Shown piece by piece: positions 1 through 11,126 of a stretch of DNA of 64,000 bases (position 1 is its first letter; every line of letters starts with the position of its first letter). Below the pieces are notes generated by a model. The model saw nothing but the letters and a program-made list of their open reading frames with translations, did no database searches and was not told the DNA's origin. Source of the DNA: Hygrocybe punicea (taxonomy: Eukaryota; Basidiomycota; Agaricomycetes; Agaricales; Hygrophoraceae); NCBI GenBank assembly GCA_963556145.1, contig OY744465.1:2542001-2606000 (forward strand), given 5' to 3'. The translations under genes and the position numbers were made by a program.

Positions 1-478
1 TTACCCTAGTCTCTATCGACCTCCAGTACACTTGGACGACTGCAGCTTCTCGATCAGCTCCATGTGAAGAATCACGCCATTTGTCTGATGACATACATCC
101 TTTTGCACCTCGACTTCTCCTTCCTTTCGAATCCGCTCTTCAAAATGTGGTTCAAAGATTTTTCTTCATACACCTTGTTAAGTGTGGCTTTCATCTTTCT
201 GCTCAAACCGTTCTGTCTAAGATTACGCAGACGCTATCCATTGATCTTCGGGCCGTGGAGCAAAGCAAGTACCATGCTCTTAAGTCAAAAGTCAAAAGCT
301 TATTTATGCTCGACAGAAACTGGAACTGGAGACTCCCTTTTTCCATCTCATCGCTCTTTCCATATCCAATGTCATAAAACGCTCCACGAACGCCTTGTTT
401 CGTCAGAGGTGCAAAACTCTCATCGAGGTACATTATTCAATCGTCATCTTTCGGCTCATTCGAACTGAAGTCGTCTAG

Positions 479-1531
479 TTAATCAAACAGCAGCACTCTA
501 CGGCATCCTACAGCGCCTGGTCTGCTATATCAAACGGCAATAGTCAATCAGGTGATAATGTTTCCAACGATTTCATAGCCTATACCGAGCAAGAGCCGAC
601 CGAAAATGAAGCCATCTGTTTATCCATGGAACAATTATTCAAGAGTGGGAATCGGAGGCCGAATGTTAAGGTCGGTACCAGCTTTGTCAAGATCCCGAGG
701 TCTGAATCAGAAACTTCTGCGAAGGGCTCCAAAATCTCGAATGTGACCTGCTCGGATGCCGATGACGAACGACAATTCGATTTGCTGCGGGATACTTCTC
801 CTGGGGATGATCATCTGCCAGTGTTATCCGATTCAATCCTTGGAGCGGTCGACAATATCAAGTATTCCTTTCAAGAACCCGTCTGCGTGGAAGATGACGA
901 TCACTGGCCAGTGGATGCTATGGATGACTTGCTGGCTACCACTGGGAAGAACGCGAGTTCGCCATCTCTATCCGCTGTATCTAGGGAGCGATGCTTTCCG
1001 CCATCTAACCACACCGTTCCCAACGAAATCACTCAGCACAACTACGTGAGCATGCGTTGGTCACACGGCCATGTTGAAAGATCCCTACATCCTTTTCTTG
1101 GCGACGATCGTCTGACCATCCAATCAGGACCCCAGAAACTCACAGTGCAATCCTTGGACTCATCCCCACCGCTCAACAGCAAGACTCACGACCAAGTCAA
1201 ACGTTGGATGGATGATGCTCAAATTGAAGTAGATTTCGACATGGAACTGGACCGACACCACTCTGACTCTGACATACTTCGTGACTTTGACCCAATTGTG
1301 CCTTCCGTTTACGCCAGAAACCCCTTTGTCAAGCAACAGCCTGAGGATCTCTTCGACACTGATACAGACGATACCACACTGTCGATGGATGATCAGCTTT
1401 CTTCACTCCCACTTTTTGAAGAACATGACAGTGAGGGTTCCGATCTTTTTATGCCAGAACCGGAAGCGTCGAAAGGATTGGAGGTGGATTATGGGGACAG
1501 CTTATTTACCATATGCGATGAATTCGTGTGA
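479..1531 (+). CDS. Unrecognised acidic protein (5' end unresolved)
   Basis: An open frame runs from a likely splice acceptor (CTAG just before 479) to the TGA at 1529-1531; the first ATG in it is at 626, but the frame is open and protein-like before that, so an upstream exon is likely. The product is rich in Asp, Ser and Glu, has several DDD/DTDTDD-type clusters and no visible domain, signal peptide or membrane segment. It ends with DSLFTICDEFV. I do not recognise the family. Bases 1-478 hold short open stretches in more than one frame (for example 81-377) that could be earlier exons, with a possible donor at 427, but I could not join them in phase with confidence. The next gene lies 143 bp downstream on the same strand. 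Confidence 0.55.
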   Translation, partial: LIKQQHSTASYSAWSAISNGNSQSGDNVSNDFIAYTEQEPTENEAICLSMEQLFKSGNRRPNVKVGTSFVKIPRSESETSAKGSKISNVTCSDADDERQFDLLRDTSPGDDHLPVLSDSILGAVDNIKYSFQEPVCVEDDDHWPVDAMDDLLATTGKNASSPSLSAVSRERCFPPSNHTVPNEITQHNYVSMRWSHGHVERSLHPFLGDDRLTIQSGPQKLTVQSLDSSPPLNSKTHDQVKRWMDDAQIEVDFDMELDRHHSDSDILRDFDPIVPSVYARNPFVKQQPEDLFDTDTDDTTLSMDDQLSSLPLFEEHDSEGSDLFMPEPEASKGLEVDYGDSLFTICDEFV

Positions 1532-1674
1532 GCTGAAGCCACCAAATTTCAAATTCAGACCATGCTCCGCACTGTGCCGTAACGACTTGTGCTGTACTAT
1601 TTCGTAGTAAAACAATACTGTCACCTCCAACTTGGGTTTATACCCCTCGCGGATATCCCTTCCTTCCCGCAGCC

Positions 1675-2181
1675 ATGCTCCCAGCTAAGCGTAACAAGGT
1701 GGATATTAGTGTGCGTATACATACCTTTGTCCGGATCATGGTCCACACCCCCACTGATTGAATTTCGTCCTTGCAGACATTATCGGAGGAGGAGAAGAAA
1801 CTCTTCCGTCTATATGGCAAATTGCCCACTCACAAGAATGTTCTCATGAAGATGCAGAAGGCAGGCTTACACTCTTCATGAACCTACCTCTACTGACGAT
1901 TTCTACACCAGGACCGTAAATATTTCGATTCTGGTGATTACGCACTATCAAAAGCTGGCGTGGCCCCACAAAATACTGTTGGAACGGCGATTCCCAACCC
2001 AGAGAAGTGACCAAAGTCCTTGTCTTGCAAAATAACCAGTATTGACATTCCTGATATCTTTAGCATCCCACACGCTTCATCGCCTCCGAGTGGCTACCCC
2101 AATCTGTCGGTTTCCCCAACCAACCCTACCAGCCCAGTCAAAGAAAGCTCCCTCTCACAACTTCAAGGTCTGTCGGAGTGA
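1675..2181 (+). CDS. Endosulfine/ARPP-19 family protein (Igo1-like)
   Basis: A four-exon gene of 110 codons that no single open frame reveals: exons 1675-1710, 1777-1860, 1912-2006 and 2064-2181. The joined protein has the endosulfine core: LSEEEKKLFRLYGKLP, then KMQK-DRKYFDSGDYALSKAG, where FDSGDY is the family signature. In known family members the serine of this motif is phosphorylated by Greatwall/Rim15 kinase, making the protein an inhibitor of PP2A-B55 that controls mitotic entry and quiescence. The tail is Ser/Pro-rich with several SP/TP sites. The length fits the family (about 100-170 residues). The second intron must begin with GC rather than GT (GC-AG intron, 1861-1911), because no GT lies nearby and the exon junction is fixed by the conserved motif. 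The third intron splits an AAC codon. Confidence 0.9.
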
Positions 2182-2413
2182 CCCGTTACTGAAGCAACCA
2201 GTACCGCGATATCCTTTACATGCAACCCCTCGTCATTGCCGCCGTCATTTGGCGGTCGTTATTCATAACCACTTTCGTCTGATTGTTTCGAATTATCTGT
2301 GTATTGCCATATGTACTTCATACGATTGGCAACGTTGAGCTGTGAGGCTGCCACTTATTCTAGATGACTAAGCGCACAAAGTCGATTGGCGACTTCAAAC
2401 TCTACAATCTGCT

Positions 2414-5400
2414 ATGGAATCGCCTGACTCGTTGAATGTGCGGATAATAACCACGCTAGGTCATGTAGACCATGGCAAGACGACGCTAATGGATGCCCTT
2501 CTCGCTGCGAACAACATTATTTCTTCGAGGATGGCGGGGAAAATGAGATACATGGATAGTCGTGAGGATGAACAAGAGAGGGGAATCACCATGGAAAGTA
2601 GTGCCGTCTCTCTTAAATTCTACGTTACCGAGCAGGGTGACAATGCAGGTACGCATTCGTTTCGCCATACTTTACCGAGTTTACAACAGACTCAAATAGA
2701 AAGAACTCAGCAATGCTATATTATCAATATGATTGATACGCCCGGTCATGTAGACTTCTCTAGTGAAGTGTCAACTGCTTCCCAGTTGTGTGATGGAGCT
2801 CTCGTTCTGGTCGATGTCGTGGAGGGAGTGTGCACGCAGGTATTCCTCAGCTCTATTTCTGCAGACCCACCTAATGCTACTATCAAATATGCAGACTATT
2901 GCCGTTCTACGACAATCTTGGATTGATGGATTGCGACCCGTTCTAGTCATCAACAAGCTCGATCGTTTAGTGACGGACCTTAAACTTGCCCCACTGGAGG
3001 CCTACAACCACCTGTCTCGCTTGATCGAACAAGTTAACGCTGTCATGGGGAGTTTCTTTGCTAGTGAAAGGATGGAAGATGATTTTCGCTGGAGAGAAGA
3101 GCATGAGCGTCGGATCCTGTTGAAGAAAAACTCGCACCTGGGCGAAAATGAGGCCACTTTCAGTGAATTCGAGGAGAAGGATGATGAAGACATATACTTC
3201 GAACCCCAGCGCGGAAATGTTATATTCGCTTCCGCAATCGATGGTTGGGGATTTCGTATCGGAAAATTCGCGCAGATTTTTTCCTCTAAACTTGGGATCA
3301 AGGAGACCAACCTTCGGCGAGTATTATGGGGAGACTTTTACCTAGACCCTAAAACCAAGAAGGTGATCGGCTACAAGCACCTTCGTGGTCGGACTTTGAA
3401 GCCGTTATTCGTGCAATTTGTTCTCGAAAATATCTGGGCTGTTTATGATGCAGTGGTGATGAACCCGTGGGTGTTCTTTTTGCTTTCATGCGCGAAAGTC
3501 GCTCTTATCATGCTCAGCCAGCAATCCTGAAAAAATTTCGAAAATAGTGACGGCACTCGAGTTGAAGATTCCTGCTCGAGATCTGAAGTCCAAAGATACT
3601 CGTTACCTTTTGACTTTGCTATTTTCTCAGTGGTTGCCTCTATCAACTTGTGTTGTTCAGACGGTAATCGACGTTGTTCCGCCTCCGTCAATCGCGCAAA
3701 CCACACGGATTCCCAAGATGCTATACCCCAACACCCAAAAACAATTGGAACAGGATATCCGTGTATCGAAAATTAGATCTGATGCATCTCTATTGGCCTA
3801 CGTCAGCAAGATGTTTGCCGTCCCTGAATCCCTCTTTCCGGAATACAAGAAAAAACGAGTATCTGGAATGACAGTCGAGAAATCTCAATTTGGAGTTACG
3901 CCGTTTGTCTCCAATGGAGTGGACTCTGTGCTCAATCAGCATCAACTCGATGGAACCAAGGGAGACGTAGATGTTCTTCTGGGATTTGCTCGTCTTTACT
4001 CGGGAACTATCCGAACAGGGACACACGTATATTGCGTTCTCCCCAAGTACCTAAATTCTTTGGATCCCGAACACCCCCATAATTTGAAACACATCGATAC
4101 CACCATCGTCGAGGGGCTTTACATGATGATGGGTCGAGAGTTGGTGGCTGTCGATTATGTGTGCGCGGGAAACATTTTTGCTATCAGAGGTTTAGAAGGC
4201 AAAGTTTGGAGGAGCGCAACAATATGCGCACCAGGCGAAATCGGAGTAGGTGAAAAATCTCCGATACGGTCGCAGGCCTGCCTTATCAATTTAGGAAGAA
4301 TCAGTCCTTCCGTCAGTGATTTTCGTAACTCATCTCTTGAGAGAATACTCAACTACTGATCGATTAGGCACCACCGATTGTCCGCGTTGCCCTAGAACCT
4401 GTCATGTCTGCTGATATGCCCAAGTTGATCAGGGGTCTAAAATTGCTGAGTCAATCGGATCCGTGTGTAGAGACGTTCCAACAGAAGTCCGGAGAGCATG
4501 TCATTTTAACGGCGGGTGAATTGCATCTTGAGGTATGTTCGGTTAATAAAATGTTTTCAATTGGCTGTATCCCGATGTGTTACAGAGGTGCTTAAAGGAT
4601 CTTCGTGAGCGGTTTGCGAGAGTGGAGATCCAGGCCTCAAAGCCGATCGTCCCCTTTCGCGAAACGGCGGTCAGAGGCACAGGTTGGGTTGAAGATTTTC
4701 ATCCACGTTGTTTCTTTGATTGAATACATTGTATACAGATATGCCACCTCCGAAGGCTCCGAACACAATTCGTGGTACCGTTCGAGGATCGAGTGCTTAC
4801 CAACTTGTCACATTTACTATTCGAGCCAGTCCTCTCCCGAAGGCCATTTGTACCTTCTTGCTGGAGAACCATGATTCCTTGAAGAAGCTCCAACAGGCGC
4901 GTAGAACTGGAGTTTCTCAAGTTATTGAAGAATTGGCCATCGTAGTTGATGAGGAAGAGTTTGATATATATGGCGATATCAGCCGGAGACCAACCATCAA
5001 GCCGGAGCAATTTTGGTCTTCCTGGCATGACACGTGTATAGCAGTCGGTGGGGAATGGGCCGATGTGAAGGATAATATCATAGGCTTCGGACCGCAGAAA
5101 GCCGGAGGATGTGTCCTGATAGATACCAGAAAAACCGCCGTGTCAAATTCGTAAGTGCTTTTTATATTCGATGATATCCTTATCATAACTATGTTAGTGT
5201 TCACAGTTTGAGGAATCGGCTCGCTCACATGCGAACTGAACAAGTATACAGCAGTGATGCGGATGATCTTGACTTTAACAGTCTCCTAGAAACAGGCTTC
5301 CAGCTGGCAGTTTCTCAAGGACCCCTTTGTGCCGAGCCTACCGAAGGTATGGCTTACTTTATCGAGAGTCTCGACGTGGACGTAGATGGACTCCAGAAGG

Positions 5401-6133
5401 AAATATGTATGCATGCCGCAATATATATTTTCAAATTGGCTAATATATCTATCTATCCTGCAGCACAAGGCCGAGTTGGACAAGTGACGGGATCCTTGAT
5501 ATCCGCTGTCAGAGATGCTTGTAAGATTGGACTGTTGGATTGGTCGCCGAGGCTAATGCTGGCGATGTATACATGCGATATTCAAGCATCAAGTGAGCAG
5601 CTATTCGTCTATCGAGAATGGAATCAGCTGAACACAGTCCAGCTGATGTCCTCGGTAAGGTGTATGGAGTAGTGGCAAAACGTCGAGGTCGCATTGTGGC
5701 GGAAGAGATGAAGGAGGGTACTACACTCTTCAACGTTCGCGCCCTACTGCCAGTTGTTGAGAGTTTCGGTTTTGCCGATGGTAATTGACCTAGTTCGCCA
5801 CAACTTTTGTCACCGTCTAATGGCGAAGTTGCAGATATTCGGAAGCGGACTTCAGGTGCTGCCAGTCCACAGCTTATCTTCAGTGGGTAAGTTACATTTT
5901 ATCTTCCATAATGAAGATATCTCTGACCCCAGGTTGGATAAAGGTACGAATTGTTGGATCAAGACCCATTTTGGGTCCCGACAACAGGAGAGGAGTTGGA
6001 GGAGCTGGGCGAAAAAGCAGATAGGTTCAACGTGGCGAAAATATATATGGACAGCGTTCGAGAGCGTAAGGGGATGTTTATAGACAGAAAACTTGTCGAA
6101 TCTGCTGAAAAGCAGAGAACTTTGAAGAGGTGA
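2414..6133 (+). CDS. EFL1: Ribosome assembly GTPase EFL1/Ria1
   Basis: Translation-factor GTPase related to EF-2. In known eukaryotes it works with SBDS/Sdo1 to release eIF6/Tif6 from cytoplasmic pre-60S subunits. Visible from the start at 2414: P-loop GHVDHGKTT (about residues 16-24), switch region [17 protein letters not shown], and NKLD, followed by the EFL1-specific [24 protein letters not shown] stretch broken up by an acidic insertion. Further exons give [43 protein letters not shown] and the domain IV/V part with [18 protein letters not shown]. The C terminus [11 protein letters not shown] is typical of EFL1. There are many short introns, for example about 2840-2893, one at about 3470-3524 restoring NPNPEK, one after GELHLE near 4535, and one near 4685-4738. 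No frameshift is needed. Internal exon borders are approximate. Confidence 0.92.
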
Positions 6134-6295
6134 CAAGTAGCTGATAATATGTGATATATATCACCGTGATCATGATCAATATTGAAGGGCCACGGTATAA
6201 CCGTAATTACGTAAACGCTGGGTATGCCAACCCCATCAGCTTGTGTAACACTTCCGCATAATTCTTACTTGTGCGCCACTCTTTACTAGACCCTC

Positions 6296-9200
6296 ATGGC
6301 TACGCTGGCCATCTATGGAAGCCACCACCCTGGTTTCGTCACCAACTCAACCAACGTCGCAAGCCACTCTCTCATGCCACAAATTCCTTCCCATGAAGAT
6401 CAATATATTAACACCTTCTTCTGTCGTGCTCTCTACGACTACCAGACCAATGATGCCTCTTCGCTGTCATTTCACAGGGATGACATTATAGAGGTGCTCA
6501 CTCAGTTGGAATCGGGGTGGTGGGATGGTTTACTTGGAGACGAGCGCGGATGGTTCCCTTCCAATTATGTCGTCGTCATATCGGACGAGGAGGCCGATGC
6601 TGTCTTCACAGCCTCAGGTTCTTCTCTGCAGAATTATCCAACTTCTGCGGAATCAATGGTCAACTCATCTCAAGGAGGGCCAATGTCAGAGCAAGATCGA
6701 CAGTGGCTCGAGGCGGAAATACACCTTTCAAACGCCGCATCTCAGTCGAGCGACTTTTGGATGCCTCAGGTCACCTCTGACGGCCAGGTTAGCATCACTT
6801 GCCAGAAATGCCGCAACTCTAACGCTTTTAGCTAGATTTATTATGTGAACACCCAAACCGGACAGCACTCGCGCGACCTGCCGCAGGAAGCGGACGACGA
6901 AATCTCCGACGGTGATTTGGCGGGATTGACTTCACAGTCAAGCGCTCGCTCTGGTACCGGTGCAGGCCTAGGTTTGAGTGTCCCTCCTTCCGAAAGTTCC
7001 GAGAGTCAAGAGAACATCGATCATCCCGGTAATGGCATAATTAAGCGAACCGGGACGCCTGAGCCCTGGGTCAAAAAGCTCGCAGACGATGGAATATCCT
7101 ACTACTACTGGAATAGACTCAATGGTCAAATTGAATGGACGAGGCCCGAACCCGACGGGAACGCTGCGCGTGACTCCACCAATCCCCGCGAACCAATTGA
7201 CTCACAGTTGAACCACGCCTCACCTACCCACCATGCCCTCGAGCATGACAATCATTTACCACCCCGACTGCGGCCCGAGTCGTCGTCTGTTTTTGAATCC
7301 GAGAAAGGAACCAATAAGATAGGACGCCCCCTCAGTAAGTATTCGGACAATTCCGATACCCATTTCTTTGAGCCAGAGCGATTGACTTCGTTAGTGCAAC
7401 CCCCGTTGACCAATGGAGACATTATTCATGATGGTGAGCAATGTGCTCTCGTATGGCAGGGACATGCTGAGCTGTTTGCAGCGGAATTAACATCCGCAGA
7501 GCGGTTGGCCCAATCGCTGCATCAATCGTTAACCCCCTCACCACCGGAGCTTGTAACTGACTTGTCGAACGTGGTTCGAAAAGCCATTATGGCGGTTTTG
7601 GAAAATATCCAATTGACGGCGTCGCAACGACAGCCAGAAGATCATGCCATGGATAGCCTGGTCAATGCCGTCGTCCTGGCTGTTCGTAATCTTCTATATG
7701 TATCTTCTGCTCCCTCTCACGTCCCCAGCAATTTGCTTTCGCGGGAAGTTCGAGATCTGAGAGACCATTCTGCGTCACAAGCTCTGTTGAAACCTGCGCA
7801 GCGGAAGGTTACTGCTACCCTTTCCAAACTTGTTCTTTCTGCGCGTGCGATGCAGTACGATTCAGGACCTTCTACAAATAACACTCCCAATCGCATCGAA
7901 GGAGATGCTGAAGACCTTGAGCGGGCGGTTGTTGCCTTTGTACTTGCCGTGGAACGATGTCACAATCAGGAGCTAGTGGAAGGGGGGAGGACAAGCCTTA
8001 AGCGACTACGTGGCGTTTTTTCCACTGCCAACGTTGGGCTGGGACTGGTTGGTGCTGGTGCGGCTGGAAGTTGGAAGGGCTTTGGATGGGTTGCACTTGA
8101 TAACGACGACGAGTTACCCGGGAGGATCTTGGGAACTGAGGTTCTTACTGAATTGGGGTCATATCTTTTGCAAGTGGAACAGCAATTCAATTCCTTGTCT
8201 CTGGCTTCCAGAAACCTAGGAGGCGATTCAGGTAAGGCAGATCTCCCGGCTGCGCCTCCATTGGCCTTTTCCCACCCTAATGTGCCTTTCCACGCAGACG
8301 AGGTCTTCGCAGAAGGTCAGGACGTCATAACTCAACTTTCATCCTTCCTTGTATATTTGGCCAATATCCATCTTGCTCGACATGTCGACATCGATGGTAT
8401 TTCGCGAGAGTCAGGGAATGCCTCGGAAAGTAACCAATATGCGCAAACTGTGGAGAAAGCGCGAGTACTCGTACGCAGTCTGGAAGCAGCGGCACAATCA
8501 TTATACGACGACGGTTTCGCTTTACTCCTTGCAATTCAAGACATCCGTCATTTAGAAACGGGTCAACCTCGGCATGGCAGAGATAGGCTACATGAACATC
8601 TTGACCTACTAGCGACTTCTTTGAAAGCCAATTTGCGAGTGGCACATCAGACCCTTGAGGCGCTATTGCCGGTGGGACACGATCAGGCAGATCTGTCGCA
8701 GGGTGATTATAATGGATCCATCGAATGGCGGATGTCACGCTCGAGTACGATTCACAACCAATTTGGTGGCCTGCGTCCCACTTCCAACTTATCGGAGAGA
8801 CCGTTTGATTTGGAAAGCGAGGACGTTGTCGACATTGCGCTGGCCCTCCAAGCCCCCGGATCGAAAGCACAAGACAACGGGGATTCGTTTCGCAATACTT
8901 CCCAATTATATCACGGTACCTCCCTAGCTTCGGAATCAACTTTGGGCCATTCACTAGACGAATCAGCGCTGACTGAAGTGTCGGGAAGCACCATTGTTGC
9001 GCCAGACTCACCAGACCTACCTGAAACAACTGCAGAGGCTGAATCAAGCACCCTGCTTTTTGATGAAAGTTAGTTTCCACTACCTTTCACATTGTTCTAT
9101 TGACTAAATCTTCTCAGTGGTCCCTACATCATCATCTAGGCCAGCAACACGGAGGGGTGATAAATTTCGAGACATCCTTGGCGAGGAAGCACCTCAGCAT

Positions 9201-10850
9201 TACAGGAACACTGTCAATGCCGATCTCAAGCCGTGGTATCTTCGTCCGAATTACAGTCAAACGGACATCTTGATTGACTATCCAGATGGGGCTGTGAGAG
9301 GAGGAACTGTCCCCGCCTTGGTAGAACGATTGACGGCACACGAGCATGGCGGTAATATTGTTCGATTTTCACTTGACCCCAGAAATTCACATTAGATGCG
9401 ATAGACCCAACATTCATCAAGACCTTCTTGATGACATACAAATCATTTACAAGTCTTGACGAATTATTTGATCTCCTTGTGCAACGATTTTGGATACAAC
9501 CTCCGGCTAACCTGACGCCTCCCCAGTTAGCGGAATGGAAGAAGCTCAAACAGCACGTCATTCAGATGCGGTTGGTACAGTGCAGGACCTTTACGAGAAC
9601 AGGGCTCACAAGCACAATTTACAGTGTTCTCAATACCTTCAAGTCTATGGTGGTCGATGATGACGTACTGGAGAAGGAGGATATTTATATCCTTGATCGC
9701 ATGAAGGAATTTATCTCCAATGAGGAAGTGATCAGATTCGCTGCTGCCAAGCAGTTGATGATATTTATTGAGCGGGCAGTACGTCCTGTTTTCTACCAAT
9801 TACTAGGCTCCGAATTCACCGACATTTTACCTTAGCAAAGAGGAGGGGATGCCATCAAGATGATGGCTACGGCACAGCAAACTCCGCCTCCACCGATCAT
9901 GCCGAAAACGTCAAAGAAACTCAAATTACTTGACATCGATTCTTTGGAACTAGCGAGGCAACTTACTATCATGGAGAGTCGGCTTTATCAGAAGATCAGG
10001 CCTATGGAATGTCTTCAGCGTTCGCGAGAACAGAAGGGGGAACATAATGACAACATTGCCGCAGTTATACAAACGAGTAACAGAGTATGTCTGCCCGTCC
10101 ACCGTTTTCGCTTCGATTTACTTCAACATTTGCCAGATTGCGGATTGGGTCGCCGAGTCCGTCCTCAGCAAGGAAGACGCTCGGCGGCGTGCTGCAGCCG
10201 TGAAACAATTCATTAGTGTGGCTGATGTAAGTGGATGGCTGTGTGCATTGAATTCATCTTTCACTGACGAGATCGTAGCGGTGTCGGACGCTTCATAATT
10301 ATTCCACCATGGTTGCTATCACGTCAGGACTAAATACTCCTCCTATCCGTCGTCTCAAGCGGACGTGGGAGCAAGTGAACGCCAAATTTATGTCACAACT
10401 TGGGGCCTGTGAGAGGACGATCGACTCCAACAAAAATTTCAACAATTACCGCCTGACGCTGGCATCGGTGACTCCTCCCTGTGTTCCTTTCATTGGTACA
10501 TGATCACCCCTTTTCCTGGAAGCTCAACTCATACTTCTCTAGGTGTATTCCTCACGACGCTTCAATTTATACAGGATGGCAGTAAAGATAATCTCTCCCC
10601 GAATATGGTCAACTTCCGCAAACGCCAAAAAGCATCGGAAGTAATCCAGGACATCAAACGTTGGCAATCACAACCGTTTACCTTCCATCCGATTCCCTCT
10701 GTGCTCGCTTTCATCGAGGAGTCACTCAATCAATTCAATGAATCAGTTGATATTCGTGACCGTTTCTGGAACCTCAGTCTTGAGCGGGAGCCTCGGGAAA
10801 GGGAAGATGAAAAAATGGCAAGATTACTGCAAGAAAGTGGCTTCCTGTAG
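6296..10850 (+). CDS. Cdc25-type Ras guanine-nucleotide exchange factor (SH3-WW-RasGEF)
   Basis: Large multi-exon RasGEF expected to load GTP onto Ras at the membrane and feed cAMP/MAPK signalling. Order of domains: SH3 at about residues 42-98 (ALYDYQ, WWDG, GWFPSNYV); a degenerate WW-like motif across the first intron (FWMPQ...IYYVNTQTGQ); a second WW motif (PWVKKLADDGISYYYWN...WTRP); a long middle region with helical segments; the RasGEF N-terminal motif (GGTVPALVERLT, FLMTYKSFTSLDELFDLL); then the catalytic domain (SLELARQLTIMESRLYQKIRP, NRIADWVAESVLS, STMVAITSGLNTPPIRRLKRTW, PPCVPFIGVFLTTLQFI). It ends ARLLQESGFL at 10850. Introns near 6790-6835, 9072-9117 and several in the GEF part. The start at 6296 is the first ATG of the SH3 exon. 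SH3 plus RasGEF is the usual fungal Cdc25 layout. Confidence 0.9.
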
Positions 10851-11126
10851 TTCTGCTTTGGTGTTTGGACTATTTTGGACTATTCTGGATTTCTGGATTA
10901 TTTTTTAAGTACTTGAGGCTTTGGGATGTACCATCACTCAATCCAGTATTGGATATATCTTCAGTTTTTTTATCAACACATTTTTTTATGTGGATAATTC
11001 TTGCATCTGTAAAAAAGAACATAAGCTTGATCAAGCAAAATTTGATTATATGTTATCTGAATACAGCGATAACTATTTCAAAACATCAACACAATAGACA
11101 ATATGATCTCAACTTAATAAAGATGA

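Noticed and set aside
1754..1829. Unspliced open frames across the endosulfine gene suggesting other small proteins
   Set aside because: Splicing gives a complete conserved endosulfine protein; the unspliced frames run through introns.
8325..9080. 251-residue minus-strand open frame opposite the RasGEF gene
   Set aside because: It is a shadow of the strongly supported plus-strand RasGEF coding sequence and matches nothing recognisable.
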